In this document: in pieces, positions 1-8,448 of the stretch | Numbering within the stretch: the stretch's first letter is position 1 | How the letters are laid out: each line of letters opens with the position of its first letter | Assembly: GCF_001746295.1 (NCBI RefSeq) | Contig: NZ_MJAH01000011.1 | Coordinates: 270,563-334,562, forward strand | Source: Streptomyces sp. LUP47B | GTDB lineage: Bacteria; Actinomycetota; Actinomycetes; Streptomycetales; Streptomycetaceae | Reading direction: 5' to 3' | Length of the DNA stretch: 64,000 nt | Notes under the pieces: model-generated | What the model saw: only the letters and a program-made list of their open reading frames with translations | Told to the model about the DNA's origin: nothing | Database searches by the model: none | Program-made: the position numbers and the translations under genes

Positions 1-167
1 GCACCAAGGTCGCGACCGTGGACCTGAAGTCCTCCACCACCGCCTACCGGCAGGCGATCTGGACCAAGTCGTGGTCCAGCAGCGCCAAGCACACGGTGAA
101 GATCGTGGTGGTCGGCACCAGCGGCCGCCCGACGATCACGACGGACGGCCTGGTCTACATCAAGTAG
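1..167 (+). CDS. C-terminal fragment of a probable secreted protein (partial)
   Basis: The 5' part lies outside the window. The last 54 residues are read in the frame starting at base 3 and end in a TAG at 165-167. They are rich in Thr, Ser, Val and Lys with alternating hydrophobic residues (for example HTVKIVVVGTSGRP), which looks like the final strands of a beta-sandwich appended to extracellular actinobacterial enzymes. There is no catalytic motif in the visible part, so the function cannot be named. It converges on the exporter gene that follows, with only 4 nt between the stops. Confidence 0.6.
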   Translation, partial: TKVATVDLKSSTTAYRQAIWTKSWSSSAKHTVKIVVVGTSGRPTITTDGLVYIK

Positions 168-171
168 GGCC

Positions 172-1644
172 TCAGCCCAGCGAGTCCACCGGCTCGGGCG
201 TCCGCTCCCCAGCACCCTGGGGAGTGGGCGCCCGTTCCGCGTTCACGACGACTCCCGCGATCAGTGCGGCCAGCAGCAGCGCCCCGAACGCCCACCAGGT
301 GGCCACGTTGAAGCCGTGCACCGTGGCCTCGGCCTGCAGCAGCCGCTTGTCGACGCCGGGTCCGGCGTGCGCGGTCAGGTAGGTCGCGGTCACGCTCGCG
401 GCGATCGTGTTCAGCAGGGCCGTACCGATCGAGCCGCCCACCTGCTGGGCCGTGTTGAAGGTCGCCGAGGCCGCCCCCGAGTCACGCGGCGCGACGCTGC
501 CGGTGGCCAGCGAGATGGAGGTCATCATCGCCGTACTCATGCCGAGACCCAGCATGAGCATGCCGGGCAGGACATGGGAGACGTACGCCGGCTCGACGCC
601 GACCTGCGCGATGATCGCCAACCCGCCCGCGGCCACGAGCAGTCCGGGCACGATCAGGGTCCTCGGCGGCACCCTGCTCAGCAGCCGTGCGGCGATCTGA
701 GTCGAGCCGACGATCATCGCGGCCGTCATCGGCAGATACGCGAGCCCGGTCTTCAGCGGCGACCAGCCGAGGACGCCCTGGAGGTAGTACGTCAGGAAGA
801 GGAACACGCCGAACATCCCGACGGTGACGAACAGCACGGTCAGGAAGGCGCCCACGCGCTGCCTGTCCTTGACCACCGACATCGGCAGCAACGGCACCCG
901 CGCCCGGGTCTGCCACACCCCGAAGGCGGCGAGCAGCACAACTCCGGCGACCAGCAGGGTCACCACGAGCCCGTCGCCCCAACCCCGGGACGCCGCCTCG
1001 GAGAAGCCGTACACCAGCGCCAGCATGCCGCCCGAGCCGAGCAGCGCGCCCGGCACGTCGAGATGGGCCTCGGGGTGCCGTCCGCCGGGCGCGAGGATCG
1101 CCCACGCGCCCGCGAACGCGACCAGCGCGACGGGCACGTTGACGTACAGACACCAGCGCCAGTCCAGATACTCGGTGAGCAGTCCACCCGCGAGCAGCCC
1201 GATCGCGGCGCCCGCCCCGACGATCGCCCCGAACACCCCGAAGGCCTTCGCCCGCTCCTTCGGTTCGGTGAAGGTCGTCGCGAGCAGCGACAGCGCGGCC
1301 GGCGCGAGCAGCGCGGCGAACACGCCCTGCAGGGCGCGTGCCCCGAACAGCATCCCCTGCCCGGTCGCGGCCCCGCCGAGCGCGGAGGCGGCGGCGAAGC
1401 CGACGAGCCCGATCATGAAGGTGGTCTTGCGCCCGGCGAGGTCGGAGATCCGGCCGCCGAGCAGCAGGAGCCCGCCGAAGGCGAGGGTGTAGGCGGTGAT
1501 CACCCACTGCCGGTTCGCGTCCGACATGTTCAGGTCGGCCTGGGCGGACGGCAGGGCGATGTTCACGATGGTCATGTCCAGCACGACCATCAACTGGGCG
1601 AGCGCGATGACCACGAGCGCCCACCAACGACGGTTGTCGGCCAT
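172..1644 (-). CDS. MFS drug exporter, DHA2 family (14 TM segments)
   Basis: A 490-residue proton-driven exporter of the EmrB/QacA (DHA2) group, located in the cytoplasmic membrane. The N-terminus shows the typical VVLDMTIVNIALPSAQADL start of TM1. A motif A-like GGRISDLAGRK lies between TM2 and TM3, and a motif C-like Gly-rich segment (GAIVGAGAAIGLLAGGLL) lies in TM5. Length and hydrophobicity fit 14 helices. The ATG at 1644 follows a GGGG-rich stretch, and no earlier start fits better. No regulator is adjacent, so the substrate is unknown; relatives export cationic drugs, dyes or antibiotics. It is convergent with the partial gene to the left. Confidence 0.9.
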   Translation of the reverse strand: MADNRRWWALVVIALAQLMVVLDMTIVNIALPSAQADLNMSDANRQWVITAYTLAFGGLLLLGGRISDLAGRKTTFMIGLVGFAAASALGGAATGQGMLFGARALQGVFAALLAPAALSLLATTFTEPKERAKAFGVFGAIVGAGAAIGLLAGGLLTEYLDWRWCLYVNVPVALVAFAGAWAILAPGGRHPEAHLDVPGALLGSGGMLALVYGFSEAASRGWGDGLVVTLLVAGVVLLAAFGVWQTRARVPLLPMSVVKDRQRVGAFLTVLFVTVGMFGVFLFLTYYLQGVLGWSPLKTGLAYLPMTAAMIVGSTQIAARLLSRVPPRTLIVPGLLVAAGGLAIIAQVGVEPAYVSHVLPGMLMLGLGMSTAMMTSISLATGSVAPRDSGAASATFNTAQQVGGSIGTALLNTIAASVTATYLTAHAGPGVDKRLLQAEATVHGFNVATWWAFGALLLAALIAGVVVNAERAPTPQGAGERTPEPVDSLG

Positions 1645-1718
1645 GACCCCATCGTGCGCCTGCCGACGCCCCTTTGGGAACGGCAGCGTCTCTTATTACG
1701 GTTTTTTTGCGTCTCCGG

Positions 1719-2159
1719 TCAGCGCCGCACGGCACCCGTCGCATCCCGGCACAGCAGTCGCAGCGAGCCGTCCCCGGCGAAGCAGCGGCGGGCCTCGTCC
1801 ACCGGGTCCCACAGCCGTCCGTCGGGCGTACGGACCCAGTGGTCACCGCCGCTGTTCCACCACTCGGCACCCGTCTGGCGGACGACCACCTCACCGGCGT
1901 AGGCGCCGAGCCCGCGCAGCACGGTCTCCACGGCGGCGTACGGCGCCCCCTCCCGCCGTATCTCCTCGATCAGCCGGTCGACGCGCCACAGGCTCTGCGC
2001 CGAGTAGTCGAGCCGGACGCGTGCGCCCTCGCGCAGGGCCGACACCGCGTCGGCCGCCCAGCGCACGGGTTTGGTCGCGGCGGAGGGCCTGGTCGCCGGC
2101 TTGGGTGCCTGGCGGGTCGTCACATCAGCGGTCGCATGAGCCGTCACATCAGTCATCAC
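1719..2159 (-). CDS. hypothetical protein, 146 aa
   Basis: A soluble 146-residue protein with no signal peptide or membrane segment. The first ~30 residues are a low-complexity Thr/Ala/Pro tail. The folded part begins around KPVRWAADAVSALREGA and contains LDYSAQSLWRVDRLIEEIRR and a later GAEWWNSGGDHWVRTPDG. This pattern (DYS..SL..VD..I, then an aromatic-rich strand) resembles the DUF3806/DUF6278 type of small actinobacterial proteins, but I give that only as an impression. It starts with tandem ATGs at 2159/2156. No functional context is visible. Confidence 0.65.
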   Translation of the reverse strand: MMTDVTAHATADVTTRQAPKPATRPSAATKPVRWAADAVSALREGARVRLDYSAQSLWRVDRLIEEIRREGAPYAAVETVLRGLGAYAGEVVVRQTGAEWWNSGGDHWVRTPDGRLWDPVDEARRCFAGDGSLRLLCRDATGAVRR

Positions 2160-2333
2160 TTGGGGAAAGCGTCTCAGCGAGGTGTTTCGTCACGCGGATC
2201 GGGGACTTCGCGCGGACCGGTGCAGGACCGACCCACCTTCGCCGTATCCCTCCCGGGACGGTCACAGGACCCTCTCGGTAGCGAGGTTGACGCCAGAGTG
2301 ACGATTCACCCCGCCGCTGCGCTCCTGTCTCTG

Positions 2334-2795
2334 ATGAGCGACTACTTCCATCTCCGCGCGGTGCCGCCCTCGGCCCTGCGCAACAGCGCGAACTGGATGC
2401 AACGGCTGTTCGAGGACGACTGGGACGCCGTCCGCGAACGCATCGGACGACATCGGGAGGAGGTGCTGGACAAGTCCTACCTGGACCACGAACTTCTCTA
2501 CGCCGGCGCCGAGGTGGTCCTCGGCGGACTGCCGGTCTATCCCGGCGACCACGACAAGCCCCCGTTCCTGCTCCTGACGGCGGCCCGGGCGAACCGCGTC
2601 TCGGCGTACCTCGGTTCGGCCGACTTCGAGGCCCTGTGGCTGGTCGTCCGCGAGGAGTTGCTGCCCAGACACGGCGGGGCGGCCGCGGAACGGGAGGCGC
2701 GGGGGGTGTTCGCGGCGGCGCACCGGGATCTGACGGCGTTCTACGACCAGACGGCGCGGTACGGGGACGCGGTGGTCAAGTGGATCGTCCACTGA
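2334..2795 (+). CDS. DUF1877 family protein
   Basis: A soluble protein of 153 residues beginning MSDYFHLRAVPPSALRNS. The YFHLRAVPPSAL opening, the central LLYAGAEVVLGG and the SAYLGSADFEALW segment are characteristic of DUF1877, a small family without an established function. I chose the ATG at 2334 because the family begins right before the YFxxRAVPP motif. The open frame extends far upstream, but that part has no homology-like features and overlaps the opposite gene. There is no clear ribosome binding site, so translation may be leaderless. Confidence 0.7.
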   Translation: MSDYFHLRAVPPSALRNSANWMQRLFEDDWDAVRERIGRHREEVLDKSYLDHELLYAGAEVVLGGLPVYPGDHDKPPFLLLTAARANRVSAYLGSADFEALWLVVREELLPRHGGAAAEREARGVFAAAHRDLTAFYDQTARYGDAVVKWIVH

Positions 2796-2822
2796 GCCGC
2801 TCCTCCCTTGAGCCGCCCACCC

Positions 2823-3431
2823 TCACCCCCGCCGCCGGCTCCTCCGGGACACCACCGCGCGCAGCACCCGGCGGCCCTCCGTCGACACCTCCAGGGCCGG
2901 GCGCAGGCCTGCCGGGCCGTGGCCGGAGAGGAGTTCCAGGACGGTGATCTGGCGGCGCAGTTCGGCGGCGACGAGCGGGGACATGCCCTCCGTACGTCCC
3001 TCACGGCGGGCTTCGACCGAGTCGCCGGCGTCCTTCAGGGGGTCGAGCAGCCGGTGGATCCGGAGCGCGGCGACCGAGCAGGCGTCGGCCCACACCCGTA
3101 GCCCGGCGGCGGACCGTTCGACCGGCGCGGCGGAGAGCATCCGGCGGGCCAGCAGCACGGCCTCGTCCTCACCGGAACCGGAGAGGACAGCGGAGCCACC
3201 CGCATCCGCCTCCCCGTCGCCTGCCCCGAACTCCCCGCCCAGCTTGCCTCGAACCTGCTCCAGCCGTTCGCCCCACTCCGCGGCCCCGGCGTCGTCCGCG
3301 AGCCCCGCCCACAGGGGCCGCAGGACCTCGTCGTCGCCACCGAGCAGCGGTACGCAGCGATCCAAACAAGCCAACCCGCTGACGGCCAGTCCGCGTTCGT
3401 CGGCCTGGCCGATCAGCTCCACCAGACTCAT
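2823..3431 (-). CDS. hypothetical protein, 202 aa
   Basis: A 202-residue soluble, mostly helical protein starting MSLVELIGQADERGL, with a GGGAGG-type Shine-Dalgarno 6-7 nt before the ATG. The middle carries an acidic Gly/Ala-rich linker (about residues 70-90). The C-terminal half has heptad-like leucines (AALRIHRLLDPLKDAG, LRRQITVLELLSGHG) and ends in a basic tail (SRRSRRRG). I do not recognise a family. It is convergent with the DUF1877 gene; the next gene upstream on the same strand is separated by 76 nt. Confidence 0.65.
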   Translation of the reverse strand: MSLVELIGQADERGLAVSGLACLDRCVPLLGGDDEVLRPLWAGLADDAGAAEWGERLEQVRGKLGGEFGAGDGEADAGGSAVLSGSGEDEAVLLARRMLSAAPVERSAAGLRVWADACSVAALRIHRLLDPLKDAGDSVEARREGRTEGMSPLVAAELRRQITVLELLSGHGPAGLRPALEVSTEGRRVLRAVVSRRSRRRG

Positions 3432-3507
3432 CCACGCCTCCCTCGCCGAGCGGTATTCCCTAACGGAACCCGCACTTCCCCTTACTGCGCGCGATGGCCC
3501 GGGAGTG

Positions 3508-4011
3508 TCACAGGGGCACCACGCCGAGCCGGTCGAGCATACGGAAGAAGAGGTTTTCGGCCAACAGGTCGGGTTCGGCGCTCAGTACGTCGAACAGCGA
3601 TTCCTCCGCCACCTCGTGCCCCGCCTCGGCCGCCCAGGCGACGGCCCGCGCGGCCGCGTCCCGGGGTTCGAGGAAGTAGTCCTCCAGGGTCAGCCCCTCC
3701 TCGCCGCCCCCGATGTACGCGGCCATGGCGGAACGGGCCAGACAGGTCGTCCAGGCCCCGCTCTCCGGCCCCGCCGCCTCCAGGACGACCGACGCGCTGT
3801 CCATGACGTATCCGAAGAGCGCGGGCGAACCGCTCTCCACGGCAAGGGCGTTCATGTTCCCGACGTCGCCCTCGCCGTTCGCGTACTCCCAGACCTGCCA
3901 TCCGCCGGGCGCCGACTCGCGCAGGACCATGCCCTCGGCCCCGGCCAGCGCGTCCAGCTCGGCGAGCGGCCGCTCCCCGCGGCCCACGACGAAGTAACCC
4001 CAGTAGCCCAT
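3508..4011 (-). CDS. hypothetical protein, 167 aa
   Basis: A soluble protein starting MGYWGYFVVGRGERPL. This ATG is preferred over an upstream one at 4062 because a GGGGGAACCGGGG ribosome binding site precedes it, and the upstream 17 codons look non-coding. The protein is acidic, with a motif GGWQVWEYANG near residue 40 and a C-terminal segment AEPDLLAENLFFRMLDRLGV. It resembles small Streptomyces proteins that measure a value for another polypeptide (immunity-like or SUKH-like shape), but no family assignment is safe. It may be co-transcribed with the preceding minus-strand gene. Confidence 0.65.
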   Translation of the reverse strand: MGYWGYFVVGRGERPLAELDALAGAEGMVLRESAPGGWQVWEYANGEGDVGNMNALAVESGSPALFGYVMDSASVVLEAAGPESGAWTTCLARSAMAAYIGGGEEGLTLEDYFLEPRDAAARAVAWAAEAGHEVAEESLFDVLSAEPDLLAENLFFRMLDRLGVVPL

Positions 4012-4098
4012 CCCCGGTTCCCCCTGGCTGCTCGGTACGGCTCGAGCCCGAATAGACCACATTCGTACGGCAGTTCGCAGCAGGATGGACCAAATCCG

Positions 4099-4863
4099 TC
4101 ACACCGCGACAGGCACGGCGGGACCCTGGTGGGCCTTCTCGTCCTGCATCCGGGTCAGCCGCAGCACGACGGCGGCGGCGAACAGGGCGGCCACGAGGTC
4201 GACACCGTCCGCGAACATCATCTGCGGCATGGAGTCGTGGATCTCCTGGGAGGTGTCGGCCTCCCCGGCCATGCTCGACACGAACCGCCCGGCGCCGGTC
4301 GTCAGGAGCCACAGCGTCCACCAGGCGTTGACCAGCGCATGCCCCCTGGGCCTGCCCTCGGGGCTGCTCGCGTCCCAGACGTCGAGCATGATCCGACGCG
4401 GGTACCAGAAGCCGACGAACGGCACGACCCAGCCGGCGATCACCCAGCCGCGCGCCTTGCGGTGTCCGTCCGGGGCGAACACCTCGGCGTTCACCCGCAC
4501 CCGCCAGAACCAGATCACGTAGACCACGGCACAGGCCAGCAGCACGGCGGCCTGTGCGGAGGCGGCCACCGCCGTCAGCGTGTCCGCCAGGTCGGCCCGG
4601 TCCAGCACATCGTCCCCGAGGTCGCCGCCGACGACATCGCCCGTGACGTCGTACATCAGGAAGTCCGCGCCGAGGGCGAACACGTCGACGGCCGCGGCCA
4701 CCGCGAGCAGCACCGCGGTGGCGCGCCCGAGCCCGACCGGCGAGCGCAGCCAGAGCTTCGGCGCGCCGACGGGTGGGGACTGGAATCCGGCCGGGGCGGT
4801 GCACTGGGTGCACAGGACGCCGTCCGGCGCCGCTTCGAAGTGATGGCAGCGTGTACAGAGCAT
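4099..4863 (-). CDS. DUF4328 membrane protein with N-terminal zinc ribbon
   Basis: 254 residues. The N-terminus MLCTRCHHF...VLCTQCTAP has two CxxC knuckles, expected to bind one zinc. It is followed by about five hydrophobic segments. The central FWRVRVNAEVF...RGWVIAGWVVPFVGFWYPRR is the hallmark of DUF4328, a widespread actinobacterial membrane family with unknown function. A GGGGGGA ribosome binding site lies 7 nt before the ATG. The C-terminal tail after the last helix is short and cytoplasmic. About 120 nt of gene-free DNA separates it from the hexosaminidase gene upstream. Confidence 0.85.
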   Translation of the reverse strand: MLCTRCHHFEAAPDGVLCTQCTAPAGFQSPPVGAPKLWLRSPVGLGRATAVLLAVAAAVDVFALGADFLMYDVTGDVVGGDLGDDVLDRADLADTLTAVAASAQAAVLLACAVVYVIWFWRVRVNAEVFAPDGHRKARGWVIAGWVVPFVGFWYPRRIMLDVWDASSPEGRPRGHALVNAWWTLWLLTTGAGRFVSSMAGEADTSQEIHDSMPQMMFADGVDLVAALFAAAVVLRLTRMQDEKAHQGPAVPVAV

Positions 4864-4986
4864 GGTGAGGTCCCCCCGAGGTGCGGATGATCAGCAGACC
4901 GCGCGGGTTTCTCCCCAGAGCCTCACGCGCGGCATGCGGAACATACGGTTCGACGGGCCCGTACGTCCACAGGAATCCCCGGCACC

Positions 4987-6639
4987 TCAGCCCAGCCGGT
5001 CCCCGAGCGCCTTGAACCGCGTCCAGGTCAGGGCGGGCTTTCCCGGGTCCCACAGCTTCTGCACGGTCGCCCGCAGCGGCATCCGGATGCCTGCCGCGAC
5101 CTGGTCCTGCGTCTGCGCGTTCGGGAAGTCGCACCACACCGCGAAGTACCCGCCGAGGATCTGGCCGTCGTACTTCGCGGGGACGGCAGTCGTTCCGCGC
5201 AGGACCCTCGGGGTCCACTCCTCGTAGATCCGCCGGCCCGTCGGATAGTAGAACTGGTTGGGCTGCCCGAGGACGTAGTAGAGGAACTTGTCGTTGTAGT
5301 TGACGACCGTGCGCCCCTCGCTCAGATACTCCAGCGGCTGCCGGGCGCCGATCTCCTTGCCCGTCCAGTACCCGACCCGGATGTCGTCGGCGGCCCGGAC
5401 GGACGTCCCCCGGAAGAAGCCGTCGTTCCAGGCGATCGGGGCCCTGCCGTGCGCCCGGACGGTCTTGGCGCGGTCGTTGAGCCAGCCCGTGGTCAGGTCC
5501 TCGACGGTGGCACCGGCGCCGTAGGCCTTCCTGGCGGCGGCGGCGAGCTGCGGGTAGGTCGCCGCCGGGTCGGACACCATGAGCGCGCGGTACTCGTCGC
5601 CGCCGAGGTGCCAGTCGGCGCCGGGGAAGAGACCGGCGTACTCGTTCAGCAGGTCGTCGACGATCCTGGCGGAAGCCGGGTTGGAGATGTCGACGGCCCC
5701 GCGCGCCGCGTTCCCCGCCGCACTCCGCAGCTGGAGCTCCGGGTGGGCGGCGATGACGGCCCCCAGGTGTCCGGGCGAGTCGATCTCAGGGACCACGGCG
5801 ATGTGCCGCTGGGCCGCGAGGGCGACGATCCTCTTCACCTGCGCCTTGGTCAGGTGCTGCCTCGACACGATCTCCGGGTGCGAGTCGGACTCGATCCGCC
5901 ACGCCTGGTCGTCGGAGAAGTGCAGCTGGAGCCGGTTGAACTTCAGGTCGCCCAGCTCCCGGACCCGGTCCTCGATCCAGCCGGCCGTGAAGTTCTTGCG
6001 CGCGATGTCCAGGAGGAACCCGCGCACCGGCTTGGCCGGCTCGTCGCGCACGACGCCCTCCGGCGCCGTACCGCCACCGTGCACCGCCTGCTTGAGCGTG
6101 CGGGTGCCGTAGAACACCCCCGCGTCGCCCGGCGCGCTGATGACGACCCGCCCGCCGCCCACGGTCATGCGGTACGACTCCGGGTTCGCGCCCTTGCCGC
6201 CGTTGACCGTGAGGCGTACGTCCCCGGCGCGTACGTCGTTCTTCCGTCCGGCGTACGTCAGCCCCAGCTCACCGGCGAGCAGACGCCCCTCGTCGGCGAG
6301 GCCGGCGTCGTTCACGACCACGCGCCGGCCGGGGGCGGGACGCCAGCCAGGACCGCGCGCCGGGGTGTGGGCGCGGACGGCCGGGATGGTGCGGGGTGTG
6401 GTGGACAGCGGGTACGACCGGGTGGGGCTGGGGGCCGGATTCGGGGCCCTCGAAGGGGCCGGGGAGCCTTCCGCTCTGCCGCCCATGGGTGACTCGGCCT
6501 GGGACCGGGCCGATCCGGCCGGGTCGCTGTCGCCGCCCGCCCACAGACCGAGACCCAACCCGACCGCGACGGTGACGACGACCGCCCCCGCGATCAGCCC
6601 TCGCGTCTGCTTCTCCGTTCGCTTCCTGTGCTGGCTCAC
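4987..6639 (-). CDS. secreted beta-N-acetylhexosaminidase (GH20)
   Basis: A 550-residue enzyme hydrolysing terminal GlcNAc/GalNAc from chitin or peptidoglycan-derived sugars outside the cell. One N-terminal membrane segment (residues 14-34, a signal anchor or uncleaved signal) precedes a Ser/Pro/Ala linker to about residue 95. A GH20b domain (about 100-200) is followed by the (beta/alpha)8 catalytic domain starting at KPVRGFLLDIARKNF. The catalytic Asp-Glu pair is D348-E349 in HLGGDEY. Substrate residues such as HFSDDQAWR and PEIDSPGH are conserved. The GTG start at 6639 lies 6 nt after a TAGGTT box on the minus strand, so the mRNA is probably leaderless. Confidence 0.92.
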   Translation of the reverse strand: MSQHRKRTEKQTRGLIAGAVVVTVAVGLGLGLWAGGDSDPAGSARSQAESPMGGRAEGSPAPSRAPNPAPSPTRSYPLSTTPRTIPAVRAHTPARGPGWRPAPGRRVVVNDAGLADEGRLLAGELGLTYAGRKNDVRAGDVRLTVNGGKGANPESYRMTVGGGRVVISAPGDAGVFYGTRTLKQAVHGGGTAPEGVVRDEPAKPVRGFLLDIARKNFTAGWIEDRVRELGDLKFNRLQLHFSDDQAWRIESDSHPEIVSRQHLTKAQVKRIVALAAQRHIAVVPEIDSPGHLGAVIAAHPELQLRSAAGNAARGAVDISNPASARIVDDLLNEYAGLFPGADWHLGGDEYRALMVSDPAATYPQLAAAARKAYGAGATVEDLTTGWLNDRAKTVRAHGRAPIAWNDGFFRGTSVRAADDIRVGYWTGKEIGARQPLEYLSEGRTVVNYNDKFLYYVLGQPNQFYYPTGRRIYEEWTPRVLRGTTAVPAKYDGQILGGYFAVWCDFPNAQTQDQVAAGIRMPLRATVQKLWDPGKPALTWTRFKALGDRLG

Positions 6640-6794
6640 ATTGTCAACCTAGGGCCTGGTGAGGGAGGACCGCGTCCTGCACCCGTACCGAAACGCCCCC
6701 GTCCGGGTGAAATTCGGGCATCCGTCGGACAGATCATGTCCACTCTCGATAGCGTGGCGTCACACCGCTCACAGCTTCCCCTGCCGAAACACAC

Positions 6795-7307
6795 GTGACG
6801 CCCACACATTCTCCTGGCCGACTGGCCATACCGTCCCTGCCCACCGTCCTGGACGCCTTCAACATCGCGCCCGCCGACGAGGCCAGGCCCTTTCTCCTGG
6901 ACTGCCTGCACAGCCTCCGCTGGGCGGAGCGGGTCGCGGCCCACCGCCCCTACCCGACCGTGGACGCCCTGCTGGCCGCGTCGGACGAGGCGGCGTACGA
7001 CCTGACCGTGGCGGATCTCTCCGAGGCCCTGGCGGCCGAGTCCCTGCCGGCGCTGCCGGACGGGGTCTACTCGGCGGCCCACATGGCCATGGACGCGGCC
7101 CACGCGGCCTATGAGGCCCGCTTCGGACACGCTTTCGTCATCTGCCTGGACGGCCTGCCCCCGGCAGAGGCGCTGGATCACGTCCTGGCGGGCATCCGGT
7201 CACGATTGACGAACGATCCGGAGGAAGAACGGGTGGTGGCGGCCGAGGAACTCCGCCGCATCGCGAGGGGCCGGCTGGTGTCCGCCCTGAGGGGCGCGGG
7301 GCGGTAG
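6795..7307 (+). CDS. UraD-like (OHCU decarboxylase fold) protein lacking catalytic residues
   Basis: 170 residues with the helical fold of 2-oxo-4-hydroxy-4-carboxy-5-ureidoimidazoline decarboxylase, the last step of urate-to-allantoin conversion. Visible family features are CLHSLRWAERVAAHRPY, the FGHAFVIC strand and the C-terminal RLTNDPEEERVVAAEELRRIARGRL helix. The catalytic motif AHPRIG is replaced by AESLPALPDG, and the following SxxEQ motif is replaced by SAAHMAM. Both the catalytic His and Glu are therefore missing. It stands alone, without other purine-catabolism genes. I expect a non-enzymatic or altered role rather than authentic UraD. The GTG start has no strong ribosome binding site. 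Confidence 0.75.
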   Translation: MTPTHSPGRLAIPSLPTVLDAFNIAPADEARPFLLDCLHSLRWAERVAAHRPYPTVDALLAASDEAAYDLTVADLSEALAAESLPALPDGVYSAAHMAMDAAHAAYEARFGHAFVICLDGLPPAEALDHVLAGIRSRLTNDPEEERVVAAEELRRIARGRLVSALRGAGR

Positions 7308-7560
7308 TCGATGTGCGGCTGCCGCCGCGTGGGCGCGACCGGCCCCCACGGCGCCGCACCCGGCACATAACAGCTCAGACCACCCCAATAGCTGTCGAGT
7401 ACCCCCATCTGCGTGCCACTTTGATCACACAGGTAGGCCCGGGGTAAGCCCAGCGGCAGCGCATCGCTACGATGCTGGGGGCCGGTGGACCGTACCCGGC
7501 CGGGCCCGACCGACAGCACAAGCCGGCTGGCCCCGATACCCCGCTCCCGGAGGGACTTCC

Positions 7561-7941
7561 GTGCCGGCTGGAACGCTGTACCGCGGCCGGGAAGGAATGT
7601 GGTCCTGGGTGGCTCATCGAGTCACCGGCGTCCTCATCTTCTTCTTCCTGTTCGTTCACGTGCTGGACACCGCTCTCGTCCGTGTCTCCCCCGAGGACTA
7701 CGACAAGGTCGTGTCCACGTACAAGACCCCGCTCGTCGCGTGCCTGGAGTACGGCCTCGTGGCCGCCATCCTCTTCCACGCTCTCAACGGCCTGCGCGTC
7801 ATCGCCGTCGACTTCTGGTCGAAGGGCCCGCGCTACCAGAAGCAGATGTTCTGGGCCGTGGCCGGCATCTGGGTCGTGCTGATGCTCGGGGCGATCTACC
7901 CCGTCCTCGGCCACGCCGCTCGTGAACTGTTCGGGAGCTGA
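7561..7941 (+). CDS. sdhC: succinate dehydrogenase cytochrome b556 subunit SdhC
   Basis: 126 residues and three transmembrane helices; with SdhD it forms the membrane anchor of complex II. It binds heme b and menaquinone and passes electrons from SdhB. Helix 1 contains FFFLFVHVLD and helix 2 contains LFHALNGLRV, whose histidines are the usual heme-ligand region of this family. The GTG start at 7561 is set by a GGAGGG ribosome binding site at 7548-7553. It is the first gene of sdhCDAB, with a 253-nt leader upstream and 5 nt to sdhD. Confidence 0.93.
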   Translation: MPAGTLYRGREGMWSWVAHRVTGVLIFFFLFVHVLDTALVRVSPEDYDKVVSTYKTPLVACLEYGLVAAILFHALNGLRVIAVDFWSKGPRYQKQMFWAVAGIWVVLMLGAIYPVLGHAARELFGS

Positions 7942-7946
7942 CACCG

Positions 7947-8429
7947 ATGGCGACCACTGAAACCACCGCTTCCGGCATCGGCCCCGTAGAGGGCGCGTCC
8001 GGCTACGGCGTCGACAACCCGGCGCCCCTGATCGAGGCCCCGCGCAAGCGCACGAAGAAGACGCCTCGCTCGACCCGTGGCAATTTCGAGATGGCCGCGT
8101 GGCTGTTCATGCGCCTGTCCGGCATCGTGCTGGTCGTCCTGGTCATCGGCCACCTGCTGATCCAGCTGGTACTGGACGGCGGCGTGTCGAAGGTCGGCTT
8201 CGCGTTCGTCGCGGGCCGCTGGGCGTCCCCGTTCTGGCAGGTCTGGGACCTGTTGATGCTGTGGCTCGCGATGCTGCACGGCGCCAACGGCCTGCGCACG
8301 ATCATCAACGACTACGCGGAGCGCCCGAACACCCGCCTGTGGCTGAAGGGCCTGCTCTACACCGCCACGGTGTTCACCATCCTGCTCGGCACGCTGGTGA
8401 TCTTCACCTTCGACCCGAACATCCGCTAG
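7947..8429 (+). CDS. sdhD: succinate dehydrogenase hydrophobic membrane anchor SdhD
   Basis: 160 residues. A hydrophilic N-terminal extension of about 50 residues (Ala/Thr-rich, then RKRTKKTPRSTRGNFEMAAW) precedes three transmembrane helices. VLVIGHLLIQL and MLHGANGLRTIINDY mirror the HxxNGLR motif of SdhC, which is consistent with the two anchors being paralogues that share one heme. The gene starts with ATG 5 nt after sdhC and is followed by sdhA after 19 nt. Confidence 0.92.
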   Translation: MATTETTASGIGPVEGASGYGVDNPAPLIEAPRKRTKKTPRSTRGNFEMAAWLFMRLSGIVLVVLVIGHLLIQLVLDGGVSKVGFAFVAGRWASPFWQVWDLLMLWLAMLHGANGLRTIINDYAERPNTRLWLKGLLYTATVFTILLGTLVIFTFDPNIR

Positions 8430-8448
8430 GCACGGGGCTGCGAGAATC

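Noticed and set aside
316..1902. 528-codon plus-strand frame over the drug exporter
   Set aside because: Arg/His/Gln-rich translation with no helices or motifs; the exporter on the minus strand explains the DNA.
7311..7370. 19-codon ORF starting MCGCRRVGATG in the sdh leader
   Set aside because: No ribosome binding site and no sign of an attenuator in the peptide; a chance ORF cannot be excluded, so it is not called.
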